Positions 1 to 7,501 of a stretch of DNA of 64,000 bases are shown here, piece by piece. The stretch covers positions 62,001-126,000 of the forward strand of contig CAJUMX010000005.1 of NCBI GenBank assembly GCA_910587705.1, written 5' to 3'. Under the pieces are notes generated by a model. It was not told where the DNA came from, ran no database searches, and saw nothing but the letters and a program-made list of their open reading frames with translations. Source of the DNA: an uncultured Oscillibacter sp. (GTDB taxonomy: Bacteria > Bacillota > Clostridia > Oscillospirales > Oscillospiraceae). Made by a program: the position numbers and the translations under genes. The stretch's first letter is position 1, and each line of letters opens with the position of its first letter.

Positions 1-1332
1 GGCAAATATGGAGGCGGTGGCAGTCACCGCTAAGAAGTCTGCCACGGGCTCTGCCAGAAACACGGCGAAGGCCTTGTTGGCAAAAAAGTTTGGCAGAATG
101 TAGATGAGGGGGATCAGCAGGATAATCTTCCGCAGCACCGCCAGAAACAGGGAGGTCTTGGCGTTCCCCAAGGCCACAAAGGTCTGCTGGCAGGCGATCT
201 GGACGCCGAAGAGGCAGGTGGCCCCCATGTAGACCCGCAGGGCCTTGGCAGCGTAATCCACCAATTCCGGGTTGTTGTTGAAAATCTGCACGAACACCTG
301 CGGGAACAGCTGCACCGCCGCCCAGAGGACTGCCGCATAAATCACGCAGGATTTCAGAAGGCACGCGAAAGCCTCCTTCACCCGCTGGGCACTCCGCGCA
401 CCAAAGTTATAGCTGATGATGGGCTGAGCCCCCTGGCTCAGGCCGTGGAGGGGCATCATGGCAAACTGCATCATGCTGGTCAGCACCGTCATAGCCCCCA
501 CCGCCACGTCCCCTCCGTATTTCAGCAGCGAGGAGTTGAAGCACACGGCGATGAGGCTTTCCGTGGACTGCATGATAAAGGGAGAGAGCCCCAGGGCCAG
601 ACAGGGCAGAAACACCTGGGGGTCCGGCCGGAGGAATTCCCTCCGCAGCCTCCATTTCGTCCGGGGCCCGGTGAGGAAGCGGAGAACCCACGCGGCAGAA
701 ACCGCCTGGGAGAGAATCGTCGCCAGCGCCGCTCCCCGAACGCCCAGTCCCAGACCAAAGATAAAGATGGGGTCCAGAACCGTATTCAGCCCCGCGCCGA
801 TGAGGACGGTCCTCATGCTGACGGTGGTAAAGCCCTGGGCTGTAATATAGGCATTCATGCCCAAGGTCACCTGGACGAAGAGGGTACCCAGGGAGTAGAT
901 GTTCATATAGTCCAGGGCGTAGCCGATGGTATTTTCGCTGGCCCCGAAGGTCAGCAGCAACGGCTCGGCAAAGCTCCGGAATACCACCGTCAGCAAGGCG
1001 GCGGTGACGATCAGCAAGGTAAAGCAGCTGCCCATGATCTTCTGGGAGCCCTCCAGGTCCCCCCGCCCCTCCTGGATGGAGGCCCGGGGCGCGCCGCCCA
1101 TACCCACCAGGGCCGCGAAGGCAGAAATGATCATGATGATGGGCAGGCAGACCCCCACGCCGGTGAGGGCCAGGGCCCCCACCGTATCCACGGGCTTCAT
1201 GTGCCCGATATAAATTCGGTCCACCAGATTGTACAGCATGTTGACGATCTGAGAGGTGATGGTGGGCAGGGCCAGGGAGAACAGCAGCTTACTCACCTTC
1301 CCGCTGCCAAGGTCCACGCTTTTCTGATTCAT
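1..1332 (-). CDS. MATE family multidrug efflux transporter (C-terminus cut by window edge)
   Basis: Reads as a polytopic membrane protein of the MATE (NorM/MepA-like) family, which exports cationic drugs using a sodium or proton gradient. The reverse-strand translation has 444 codons with no stop, so only the last few residues should be missing for a family of about 450 aa. Family features seen are the N-terminal LPTITSQIVNMLYNLVDRIY segment and many hydrophobic helices. Its ATG overlaps the TGA of the upstream MarR gene in an ATGA junction, which points to translational coupling. It is probably repressed by that MarR protein. The family call is firm; the substrate is unknown. Confidence 0.9.
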   Translation of the reverse strand, partial: MNQKSVDLGSGKVSKLLFSLALPTITSQIVNMLYNLVDRIYIGHMKPVDTVGALALTGVGVCLPIIMIISAFAALVGMGGAPRASIQEGRGDLEGSQKIMGSCFTLLIVTAALLTVVFRSFAEPLLLTFGASENTIGYALDYMNIYSLGTLFVQVTLGMNAYITAQGFTTVSMRTVLIGAGLNTVLDPIFIFGLGLGVRGAALATILSQAVSAAWVLRFLTGPRTKWRLRREFLRPDPQVFLPCLALGLSPFIMQSTESLIAVCFNSSLLKYGGDVAVGAMTVLTSMMQFAMMPLHGLSQGAQPIISYNFGARSAQRVKEAFACLLKSCVIYAAVLWAAVQLFPQVFVQIFNNNPELVDYAAKALRVYMGATCLFGVQIACQQTFVALGNAKTSLFLAVLRKIILLIPLIYILPNFFANKAFAVFLAEPVADFLAVTATASIFA

Positions 1333-1781
1333 GTACAACACTCCTTTTCCGCGCTCAAATCCTCCATCTCCCGCAGCACCCGCTCCAGCAGGTCCAGAAA
1401 GACGGTTTGCTCCTCCCCCGTCAGCCCTGCCAGCAGCCGCCGCCCGCAGGCGGCCTGCACGGCCTGGGCCTCCCGAGCCAGAGGCGCGCCTTGTTCCGTG
1501 ATTTCCAGGTGGACGATCCGCCGATCCTCCCCGTCGGCTCGCCGGGTCAGGAGCCCCCGACCCGCCAGGACCTCTACCGCCTGGGAGACCTGGGACTTCG
1601 CCATCCCCCGGAGCTCCGTCACGTCTCGGGCGGTGTCCTGGCCGGGGTGGTTCGCCAGGAAGAGAAGGACGTGGACCTCCCGCATGGTCAAGCCCGTCTG
1701 TTCCAGCAGGGGGAGGAACTGCCGGTCGTAGTATTTCCCAAATTTCCGGGGCAGGCGGATGAGCTGGGCAATGGTAATCAT
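1329..1781 (-). CDS. MarR family transcriptional regulator
   Basis: A 150-aa winged-helix protein of normal MarR length. A central recognition region (MAKSQVSQAVEVLAGRGLLT, about residues 65-84) is followed by the wing motif with the conserved DGEDRR (about residues 88-93). MarR proteins are dimeric repressors that release DNA on binding small phenolic or drug-like ligands. It is the first gene of a two-gene operon with the MATE exporter, the usual local-repressor arrangement. The GTTCT-TTTC-AGAAC inverted repeat at its own promoter is a plausible autoregulatory operator. Family certain, ligand unknown. Confidence 0.92.
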   Translation of the reverse strand: MITIAQLIRLPRKFGKYYDRQFLPLLEQTGLTMREVHVLLFLANHPGQDTARDVTELRGMAKSQVSQAVEVLAGRGLLTRRADGEDRRIVHLEITEQGAPLAREAQAVQAACGRRLLAGLTGEEQTVFLDLLERVLREMEDLSAEKECCT

Positions 1782-1812
1782 AGGTCCGGCCTCCTTTGTT
1801 CTTTTTCAAACT

Positions 1813-1861
1813 GTTCTTTTCAGAACTATATGAGTATAGCACGACGCCTCGCCGCTGTCAA
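1813..1861 (-). promoter_or_regulatory. Promoter and candidate MarR operator for the marR-MATE operon
   Basis: On the minus strand a -35 TTGACA (1861-1856) and -10 TATACT (1838-1833) are separated by exactly 17 bp, a near-consensus sigma-A promoter. A perfect 5-bp inverted repeat (GTTCT/AGAAC, 4-nt spacer, 1813-1826) lies at the expected transcription start, a position suited to repression by the encoded MarR protein. Confidence 0.8.
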
Positions 1862-1934
1862 GGGGCCACGGGACATGTCCCTTTTCAGGAAAATGCTGCT
1901 GGGATCTAACTTCAGCGATTTCTACAAAAGTACA

Positions 1935-1963
1935 TTGATATAGCAGGAGCCTTGTGTTATAAT
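1935..1963 (+). promoter_or_regulatory. Sigma-A promoter for the small membrane protein / GNAT genes
   Basis: TTGATA (1935-1940), 17-bp spacer, TATAAT (1958-1963). It lies 40 bp upstream of the GTG start at 2003 and points rightward. Confidence 0.75.
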
Positions 1964-2002
1964 CGGCTCAACGTATCAGAAATTAACGAGGAGTGTGGTG
2001 AT

Positions 2003-2302
2003 GTGAGCACCTTTTTATGTATGGTTCTGTTTGTTGCTTTTGCGTTGACTCAGTTGTTATGCACCAAAAGCGCAACTCACAAAGTCATTCGGTGTATTCC
2101 AATGCTTATATCCGCCTTTGGCTGTGTGTTTGCTATTGGGTCGCACATTTATGCACTCATTACTTACAGCATGGGTGTCGTGTCCGAACGTGTACTTGCT
2201 GAAAACCAGTATTTTGCCACATTTATTTTAATTCCTGCGGGAATATGTTTGATTGGTGCGGTTGCCGGTTTTTGCTTGGCAAGAAGGTTCAGTAAACTAT
2301 AA
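2003..2302 (+). CDS. Small three-helix membrane protein, function unknown
   Basis: A 99-aa hydrophobic protein with three predicted membrane segments (about residues 2-19, 29-55 and 70-92) and a short basic C-terminus ending RRFSKL. I chose the GTG at 2003 because GAGGAG sits 9 nt upstream and a strong promoter ends at 1963; an in-frame ATG at 1952 would lie before the -10 box. It is followed 17 nt later by an acetyltransferase gene, so they are probably co-transcribed. I do not recognise a family. Confidence 0.6.
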   Translation: MSTFLCMVLFVAFALTQLLCTKSATHKVIRCIPMLISAFGCVFAIGSHIYALITYSMGVVSERVLAENQYFATFILIPAGICLIGAVAGFCLARRFSKL

Positions 2303-2319
2303 TTTATGAGGTATCCGCG

Positions 2320-2865
2320 ATGAAATATCATCAAGTGATCCTGTTAAAAAATGGCGTTGAATGCTGTTTGAGAAACGGAATGGAATGTGACGCGCAAGCT
2401 GTACTTGATAACTTTAATCTGACGCATGGAGAAACGGATTATTTGCTTACCTATCCGGATGAGAATTGCTTTGATGTTATACAGGAAAGCCAATTCCTAA
2501 AAGAGAAATTGGAAAGTGACCGGGAAATCGAAATAGTCGCCTTAGTCGGCAATGCAGTTGTGGGAACCGCCGGGATTGAGGCAATGGGTAAAAAGTACAA
2601 GGTCCGCCATCGTGCCGAATTTGGCGTCAGTGTCGCCAAGGAATTTTGGGGGCTGGGAATTGGACAGGCCTTAACTGCGGCGTGTATTGAATGTGCAAAG
2701 GCCGCGGGATATATCCAGCTTGAACTAAATGTGACTGCCAGCAATACAAGAGCGTACGCCCTGTATAAAAACGCTGGATTTGTTGAATATGGCAGAAATC
2801 CGAAAGGCTTTCATTCTCGATTAGCGGGATTTCAGGAAGTTATTTATATGAGGCTGGAATTGTGA
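2320..2865 (+). CDS. GNAT family N-acetyltransferase
   Basis: A 181-aa protein with the GNAT fold signatures. The acetyl-CoA-binding motif A reads FGVSVAKEFWGLGIGQALT (about residues 101-119, with the GLGIG pyrophosphate loop), followed by LELNVTASNTRAYALYKNAGF (motif B, about residues 134-154), which resembles RimI/YhhY-type enzymes. Such enzymes transfer acetyl groups from acetyl-CoA to an amine. The target cannot be read from the sequence. It lies just downstream of a small membrane protein gene and upstream of another short membrane ORF, all on the plus strand before a terminator. Confidence 0.9.
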   Translation: MKYHQVILLKNGVECCLRNGMECDAQAVLDNFNLTHGETDYLLTYPDENCFDVIQESQFLKEKLESDREIEIVALVGNAVVGTAGIEAMGKKYKVRHRAEFGVSVAKEFWGLGIGQALTAACIECAKAAGYIQLELNVTASNTRAYALYKNAGFVEYGRNPKGFHSRLAGFQEVIYMRLEL

Positions 2866-2899
2866 TAAACGTATAAATTGGCGTTTACGGAGGGAAAGC

Positions 2900-3073
2900 A
2901 TGGAAAAATTTTCAGTATTGTTGATGATAGCCGCCATTGTCTGCGCCCTGTTTTCAGGTAAAATCGATATGGCGGTGAACGGGGATAAAAAGGTTCAAAG
3001 AGTGATTGTCACATTCAGCGTGGGAGTCGTATTCATTTGTGCGATCGCAATTGTTGCGGGAATCTTATCGTAA
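2900..3073 (+). CDS. Short membrane protein, function unknown
   Basis: A 57-aa ORF starting at ATG 2900 behind GGAGG. It has two hydrophobic stretches (residues 4-19 and about 37-56) separated by a charged loop with GDKKVQR. It is the last gene before the rho-independent terminator at 3102. Size and topology resemble the many uncharacterised two-helix proteins of Firmicutes. No family recognised. Confidence 0.6.
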   Translation: MEKFSVLLMIAAIVCALFSGKIDMAVNGDKKVQRVIVTFSVGVVFICAIAIVAGILS

Positions 3074-3101
3074 GCCTCCAAATCGAAAAGCCGAAATCGA
3101 T

Positions 3102-3137
3102 CGAGCAGTTCCCCGTATAGGGCAACTGCTCGTTTTT
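3102..3137 (+). terminator. Rho-independent terminator
   Basis: A 9-bp stem CGAGCAGTT (3102-3110) / AACTGCTCG (3124-3132) is followed by TTTTT. It ends the 2003-3073 plus-strand unit. Confidence 0.8.
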
Positions 3138-3177
3138 GATAGTTTGACGATTGGAAAAGGAGGCAGACCCTCCGCGC

Positions 3178-3327
3178 TTATGGGCGCTTGTCCTTCCAAA
3201 AAAATCCCCCGGCCACAATTGCGAGTCCAATCGCTCCGCCCAGATAGGCCCAAAAATTAGGTATGCTCATAGCAATGCCCGCCAGGATAATGCCGATGCC
3301 CAGCAGCTCTAGTTTCATTCCCGTCAT
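3178..3327 (-). CDS. Short membrane protein, function unknown
   Basis: A 49-aa ORF starting at the ATG at 3327 with GGGAGGAG 4-10 nt upstream. Two glycine-rich hydrophobic segments (residues about 7-22 and 26-43) are followed by a basic tail, FFWKDKRP. It lies just beyond the htpG terminator, so it probably has its own promoter or depends on read-through. No family recognised; the good ribosome site and clean hydrophobic pattern support it as real. Confidence 0.55.
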   Translation of the reverse strand: MTGMKLELLGIGIILAGIAMSIPNFWAYLGGAIGLAIVAGGFFWKDKRP

Positions 3328-3358
3328 GACGCTCCTCCCTTCTGATTCCACGGCTTTT

Positions 3359-3387
3359 AAAAAGCGGGCCCCGGTTTTCCGGGGCCC
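3359..3387 (-). terminator. Rho-independent terminator of htpG
   Basis: On the minus strand a perfect 9-bp GC stem GGGCCCCGG/CCGGGGCCC (arms 3387-3379 and 3374-3366, 4-nt loop) is followed by GC and TTTTT, 6 nt after the htpG stop. Confidence 0.85.
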
Positions 3388-3393
3388 ACAGAT

Positions 3394-5277
3394 TTATTTC
3401 ATCAGTCCGCACACTAGATCGGTGTACCCGGAGGGGTCCTCCAGGGGCAAGCCCGCAATCAGCAGCGCCTGGTTATACAGCAGGGCGGCGTAGGCCTTCG
3501 CCTTCTCCGGGTCCGCCTCCACGGCGGCCTCCAGGGCCTGGAAGGCCGGGTGCTCCACGTTCAGCTCCAAAATCCGGTCCGCCTTGATGGACGCGTCGGG
3601 CTGGACGGCCTGGAAATACTTCTCCATCTCAAAGCTCAGGCCCTCCCCGGCGGTGAGGCAGACGGGATGGGATTTCAGCCTTGCGCTGGCCTTGACCTCC
3701 TTCACCTTGTCCCCCAGGGCCTCCTTCACGAAGTCGAAGGTCCCCTTATGGGCCTCGGCCTCCTCCTCGGCCTTTTTCTGCGCGCCCTCTTCAATCTCCT
3801 GGTCCAACACAGAGCGGAATTCCTTCTCCTTGTAAGTCCGTAGGGTCTGGGCGCAGAACTCGTCCACCTCCTCGGTGAAGTAGAGGATTTCCGTCCCCGC
3901 GTCCCGCAGGCCCTCGGTCTGGGGGAGCTTGTCAATCTTGTCCACCGTTTCCCCGGCGGCATAGTAAAGATACTTCTGGTCCTCCTTCATCCGAGAGACA
4001 TACTCGTCCAGGGTGACGGGCTTTTTCTCCGTGGAGGAGTAGAAGAGCAGCAGGTCCTGGAGCAGGTCCTTGTGGCGGCCGTACTCGTTCACCACGCCGT
4101 ATTTCAGCTGGCGGCCGAAGTTCTTCCAGAAGGACTGATACCCCTCCCGGTCCTCCGCCAGGAATTTCGCCAGGTCCGCCTTGATCTTCTTCTCCAGATT
4201 TCCGGCGATAACCTTCAATTGCCGGTCGTGCTGGAGGAGCTCCCGGGAGATGTTCAGGCTCAAATCCGGGGAATCCACCACGCCCCGGACGAAGCGGAAA
4301 TGCTCCGGCAGGAGGTCGGCGCACTTGTCCATGATGAGCACGCCGTTGGAGTAGAGCTGGAGCCCCTTTTCAAACTCCTTGGTGTAATAGTCGAAGGGCG
4401 CGGCCCCGGGGACGAAGAGCAGGGCCTTATAGGTGACGCTGCCCTCCACGGATACGGGGATCACCCGCTGGGGGTCGGCGTAGTCGTGGAACTTGTCCCG
4501 GTAGAACTTGTGATATTCCTCCTCCGTGACCTCGCTCTTGGCCCTCTGCCAGATGGGCACCATGGAGTTCAGGGTCTCCACCTCGGTGTAGGTCTCATAC
4601 TCCGGCTGGTCCTCCGGGGAGTCCTCCTTCTTCCGGGTCTTGGAGACCTCCATACGGATGGGGAAGCGGATATAGTCGGAATACTTCCGCACCAGCTCCT
4701 GGAGCTTCCAGTTTTCCAGGAACTCGCCGTACTGCTCATCCTCCGTGTCGGGCTTGATGTGCATGACGATGTCGGTGCCCACGGTTTCCTTTTCACATTC
4801 CGTGATGGAGTAGCCGTCGGCCCCGGAGGACTGCCATTTGAACCCGCTCTCGGCCCCGTACTTCCGGGTCACCACGGTGATCTGGTCCGAAACCATGAAG
4901 GCGGAATAAAAGCCCACGCCGAACTGGCCGATGACGTCGGTGTCCTTGGCGTCGTCTCCCAGCTCCTGCTTGAACTTATAGGAGCCGGAGGAGGCAATGA
5001 CGCCCAGGTTGTTTTCCAGGTCCGCCTTGTCCATACCGATGCCGTTGTCGGAAACCGTCAGGGTCCGGGCGTCCTTGTCCACGGTGATCTCAATTTTGAA
5101 ATCCCCCCGGTCCATCCCCACGGCGCTGTCGGTGAGGGCCTGGTAGCAGAGCTTGTCACAGGCGTCGCTGGCGTTGGAGATGATTTCCCGGAGGAAAATC
5201 TCCTTGTGGGTATAAATGGAGTTGATCATCAGGTCCAGGAGCCGCTTGGATTCCGCTTTGAACTGTTTTTTCGCCAT
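3394..5277 (-). CDS. htpG: Molecular chaperone HtpG (Hsp90)
   Basis: A 627-aa cytoplasmic ATP-dependent chaperone of standard bacterial Hsp90 length. The N-terminal GHKL ATPase domain shows EIISNASDACDKL, SDNGIGM and GQFGVGFYSAF. The middle domain contains SLNISRELLQ, followed by the C-terminal dimerisation domain. I placed the start at MAKKQFKAESKRL (5277) because that is the family N-terminus; the in-frame ATG at 5304 has no ribosome site. It is monocistronic, with a strong terminator directly after it. I saw no CIRCE palindrome upstream, so HrcA control is not evident. Confidence 0.97.
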   Translation of the reverse strand: MAKKQFKAESKRLLDLMINSIYTHKEIFLREIISNASDACDKLCYQALTDSAVGMDRGDFKIEITVDKDARTLTVSDNGIGMDKADLENNLGVIASSGSYKFKQELGDDAKDTDVIGQFGVGFYSAFMVSDQITVVTRKYGAESGFKWQSSGADGYSITECEKETVGTDIVMHIKPDTEDEQYGEFLENWKLQELVRKYSDYIRFPIRMEVSKTRKKEDSPEDQPEYETYTEVETLNSMVPIWQRAKSEVTEEEYHKFYRDKFHDYADPQRVIPVSVEGSVTYKALLFVPGAAPFDYYTKEFEKGLQLYSNGVLIMDKCADLLPEHFRFVRGVVDSPDLSLNISRELLQHDRQLKVIAGNLEKKIKADLAKFLAEDREGYQSFWKNFGRQLKYGVVNEYGRHKDLLQDLLLFYSSTEKKPVTLDEYVSRMKEDQKYLYYAAGETVDKIDKLPQTEGLRDAGTEILYFTEEVDEFCAQTLRTYKEKEFRSVLDQEIEEGAQKKAEEEAEAHKGTFDFVKEALGDKVKEVKASARLKSHPVCLTAGEGLSFEMEKYFQAVQPDASIKADRILELNVEHPAFQALEAAVEADPEKAKAYAALLYNQALLIAGLPLEDPSGYTDLVCGLMK

Positions 5278-5380
5278 GATTTGGATGCACTTCCTTCTTT
5301 TCATTTTTTAACAACTTTAAAATATAGCACAGCCCATGTGGAAAATAAATGACCATTTTGTAAATTTCCGCCCAAAGCGG

Positions 5381-5409
5381 TTGTTTGTCCGGGCAGTTAC
5401 GAGTAGAAT
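5381..5409 (+). promoter_or_regulatory. Promoter for the zinc-ribbon membrane protein gene
   Basis: TTGTTT (5381-5386), 17-bp spacer, TAGAAT (5404-5409), 45 bp before the ATG at 5455. Confidence 0.6.
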
Positions 5410-5454
5410 GTAGGGGATCAAAAAACGACAGGACCGGCAAAGGAGTTCAAGGGT

Positions 5455-5886
5455 ATGGGCATTTTCCAGAGGATCGGCGGCGCGATTGCCCGCTTTATGT
5501 ACGGGCGCAACGGATGGGATCAGCTGAATCAGGCGCTGTTCCGGGGCTACCTCGTCCTGTGGGCCGCGGAGCTGATCTGCTTCTTTCTGAAAAACGGACT
5601 GGCCGTCCGGATCTTGGAGAGCGTACTGTTCTTCTTGATGATTGTGATTTTGTTCCGCTCCTTTTCCAAGAACCTCTCCCGGCGGCGGATGGAGAACCAG
5701 AAGTGGGTAACCTGGTACTGCGGGATCAAAAACCGCAGCGCCGGGGCAAGGGCCCGCCACGCCGACAAGGAGCATAAATACTTCACCTGCAAGGGCTGCG
5801 GAACTATCTGCCGGGTCCCGGCGGGCAAGGGAAAAATCGTCATCACCTGTCCCAAGTGCGGGACGGAGATCAAGGCAAAGACCTGA
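5455..5886 (+). CDS. Membrane protein with C-terminal zinc ribbon
   Basis: A 143-aa protein. The N-terminal half has two hydrophobic helices (about residues 28-45 and 52-68). The C-terminal 40 residues hold two CxxC pairs, CKGCGT and CPKCGT, spaced as in a zinc ribbon. The ATG follows GGAG. It stands alone between a promoter and a bidirectional terminator. Proteins of this layout are common, unstudied conserved proteins in clostridia, and no role can be assigned. Confidence 0.75.
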   Translation: MGIFQRIGGAIARFMYGRNGWDQLNQALFRGYLVLWAAELICFFLKNGLAVRILESVLFFLMIVILFRSFSKNLSRRRMENQKWVTWYCGIKNRSAGARARHADKEHKYFTCKGCGTICRVPAGKGKIVITCPKCGTEIKAKT

Positions 5887-5888
5887 AG

Positions 5889-5922
5889 AAAAGACCGGAG
5901 GATGCACGTCCTTCGGTCTTTT
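5889..5922. terminator. Bidirectional terminator between convergent genes
   Basis: Stem AAAAGACCG-AGG (5889-5901) / CCT-CGGTCTTTT (5910-5922) with A and T flanks on both sides. It separates the zinc-ribbon gene from the convergent XRE gene, whose stop abuts it. Confidence 0.8.
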
Positions 5923-6147
5923 CTATGCGCTTGGAAAGTGCCGGTACTCATTTGAGACGCCGCAAATATAGTCCATGCTGACATTGTAGTACTTCGCCAG
6001 GATTATCACGCTGTCCAGAGGGATTCGGGTCCTGCCAAGTTCATAATCCGAGTAGGTCTTTTGTCCCACACGCAAAAGCTCTGCGACGAACGTCTGGGTC
6101 AAATCCCGGTCCTCCCGCAAAGCTCGTATTCGTTCAGAGCAACGCAT
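5923..6147 (-). CDS. XRE family helix-turn-helix regulator
   Basis: A 74-aa single-domain DNA-binding protein with the Cro/CI helix-turn-helix (LTQTFVAELLRVGQKTYSDY, residues 16-35, then IPLDSVIILAKYYNVSMDYI). I chose the ATG at 6147, preceded by GAGGTGAGG; the longer upstream frame lacks a ribosome site and has non-coding character. It is divergent from the small cysteine-rich gene at 6240, so the 92-bp gap probably holds both promoters and its operator. A TCGACAAATAGAGTTATAAA-type AT-rich stretch lies there. Targets unknown. Confidence 0.85.
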   Translation of the reverse strand: MRCSERIRALREDRDLTQTFVAELLRVGQKTYSDYELGRTRIPLDSVIILAKYYNVSMDYICGVSNEYRHFPSA

Positions 6148-6239
6148 CCCCTCACCTCGTATACAGCATATCCGAGAGGAAATAACTCTATCGACAAATA
6201 GAGTTATAAACTCTAATATGTGTGTAAGAGGTGATCTAA

Positions 6240-6419
6240 ATGGCCGAATTTTGCCTGGACTGTTGGAACCGAATGAACCATACCCGACAGACAGAGCGGG
6301 ACTGCCTTCTGTCCAACGGGCGGGAGCTCTGCGAGGGCTGCGGGAAGTTCTGCCGGGTGGTAGAGGGAGAACGCACCCTAAAATTTCTCTATGACCTGCG
6401 GCACCGGAAGAAGAAGTAA
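6240..6419 (+). CDS. Small cysteine-rich (probable zinc-binding) protein
   Basis: A 59-aa ORF with the ATG behind AGAGGTGAT. It has two cysteine pairs: CLDCW at residues 5-8 and CEGCGKFC at residues 31-38, plus Cys22. This looks like a compact zinc knuckle. It ends in a basic HRKKK tail. It is divergently placed from the XRE regulator and followed at once by a terminator. Similar short 'CLDCWN' proteins occur in clostridia without known function. Confidence 0.65.
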   Translation: MAEFCLDCWNRMNHTRQTERDCLLSNGRELCEGCGKFCRVVEGERTLKFLYDLRHRKKK

Positions 6420-6420
6420 A

Positions 6421-6450
6421 GCGCGGCGGTTCCATGACCGCCGCGCTTTC
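6421..6450. terminator. Bidirectional terminator
   Basis: A perfect 10-bp stem GCGCGGCGGT/ACCGCCGCGC with a 6-nt loop, followed by TTTC. It lies between the convergent small gene and the ZIP transporter. Confidence 0.8.
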
Positions 6451-7218
6451 TTACCCCAAGGCCACATCCAGCACCATCATGATCAAAAACCCGCCGACAA
6501 ACCCGCAGGTTCCCGCCCGGCTGTGGGCCTGGGGCACCAGCTCCTCCACCACCACATACAGCATCGCCCCGGCGGCAAAGCTCAAAAGCCAGGGCATCAT
6601 GGGGTGGGCCCAGGCGGCAATCAGCACCACCAGGATGCCGAATACCGGCTCCACCGCCCCGGACAGCATCCCGCCGGTAAAGGCCCGCAGCCGCCCCCGG
6701 CCCTCCTGCCGCAGGGGCAGGGCCACCGCCGCCCCCTCCGGGAAGTTCTGGATGCCGATGCCCAGGGCCAGGGCCATGGCCCCGGCGGCTCCCTCCCCCG
6801 CCGCCGCCAGGGCGAAGGCCAGGCCCACCGCCATGCCCTCCGGCACGTTATGTAGGGTAATGGCCGTCATGAGGAGGGTGTTCTGCCGCCAGGCGTCGTT
6901 GACCTCCTTCTCCCGCCGCAGGCGGGGCAGCAGACCGTCCAGCGCCGCCAGGAACACCACCCCCAGCAGCATCCCCGCCGCCGCCGGAAGCCAGCCGGGG
7001 ACCTTCCCCTCCTCCGACGCCTGGCTGATGGCAGGAAGCAGCAAGCTCCACACGGAGGCCGCCGTCATCACCCCGGCGGCAAAGCCCAGCATCGCCTTTT
7101 GAAACCGGGGCTTCGGCTCCCCGGAGAGAAAAAACACCATGGCGGCGCCCAGGGTGGTCATCAGGAAGGTGAAGCCCGTGCCCAGGGCGGCCCAGCCAAG
7201 AGACCGCAGCATACACAT
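6451..7218 (-). CDS. ZIP family metal transporter
   Basis: A 255-aa inner-membrane transporter of the ZIP (ZupT/GufA-like) family that imports divalent zinc or similar cations. The metal-pathway helices are visible as TLHNVPEGMAVG (about residue 140) and IGIQNFPEGAAVALP (about residue 175), where the histidine, asparagine and glutamates bind metal. About eight hydrophobic helices are present, and the length is normal. Start chosen at the ATG at 7218 with AAGG upstream; 7212 is an alternative. It stands alone and is convergent with the small zinc-knuckle gene. Confidence 0.93.
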   Translation of the reverse strand: MCMLRSLGWAALGTGFTFLMTTLGAAMVFFLSGEPKPRFQKAMLGFAAGVMTAASVWSLLLPAISQASEEGKVPGWLPAAAGMLLGVVFLAALDGLLPRLRREKEVNDAWRQNTLLMTAITLHNVPEGMAVGLAFALAAAGEGAAGAMALALGIGIQNFPEGAAVALPLRQEGRGRLRAFTGGMLSGAVEPVFGILVVLIAAWAHPMMPWLLSFAAGAMLYVVVEELVPQAHSRAGTCGFVGGFLIMMVLDVALG

Positions 7219-7299
7219 CAACGCCTTATTCTCGATTCAGCCCCCGGAGGTCCTCCGGGGCCCGTATGCCAGTATAAGCGGAGAGGTCAGAAGTGGTGC

Positions 7300-7328
7300 T
7301 TGCTTTCCGCCGGAACGCGTGGTATACT
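7300..7328 (+). promoter_or_regulatory. Promoter of the guanine riboswitch / guaD transcript
   Basis: TTGCTT (7300-7305), 17-bp spacer, TATACT (7323-7328). It lies just upstream of the purine aptamer. Confidence 0.7.
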
Positions 7329-7349
7329 ATACGCAACTGGATACAAGGC

Positions 7350-7421
7350 GAAGGGCCTCATATAAGCCCGCTGTATGGCGCGGGCGTTTCTACGAAGCCG
7401 CCAAAGGCTTCTCTATGGGTG
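7350..7421 (+). promoter_or_regulatory. Guanine-class purine riboswitch aptamer
   Basis: The sequence fits the purine riboswitch core: CTCATATAA (7357-7365), P2 stem GCCCGC (7366-7371) / GCGGGC (7380-7385) with a loop containing TATGG, J2/3 GTTTCTAC (7386-7393), P3 stem GAAGCC (7394-7399) / GGCTTC (7406-7411), and J3/1 TCTAT (7412-7416) followed by GGGTG. The specificity base before TAT is C (7413), which pairs with guanine; adenine switches have U there. The downstream gene encodes guanine deaminase, agreeing with the ligand call. The P1 helix is short (about 5 bp). Confidence 0.9.
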
Positions 7422-7470
7422 TCTGTACGGAGGGGAATTCCCTGACCGGACAGGCGTCCTTTTTGTTTTT
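7417..7470 (+). terminator. Riboswitch expression-platform terminator overlapping P1
   Basis: GGGTGTCTGTACGG (7417-7430) can pair with CCGGACAGGCGTCC (7446-7459) with a single mismatch and some wobbles, followed by two runs of five T. The 5' arm reuses the P1 3' strand of the aptamer (GGGTG, 7417-7421), so aptamer closure and the full terminator compete. Confidence 0.65.
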
Positions 7471-7501
7471 GTACCGGCAAATTAGAAAAGGGGTTGTTGG
7501 C

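Noticed and set aside
4072..5352. Long plus-strand reading frame opposite htpG
   Set aside because: It is antisense to a certain Hsp90 gene; its length comes from GC-rich codon bias, and it lacks a ribosome site and family features.
5278..5440. Possible CIRCE or CtsR operator upstream of htpG
   Set aside because: No TTAGCACTC inverted repeat or CtsR direct repeat could be found.
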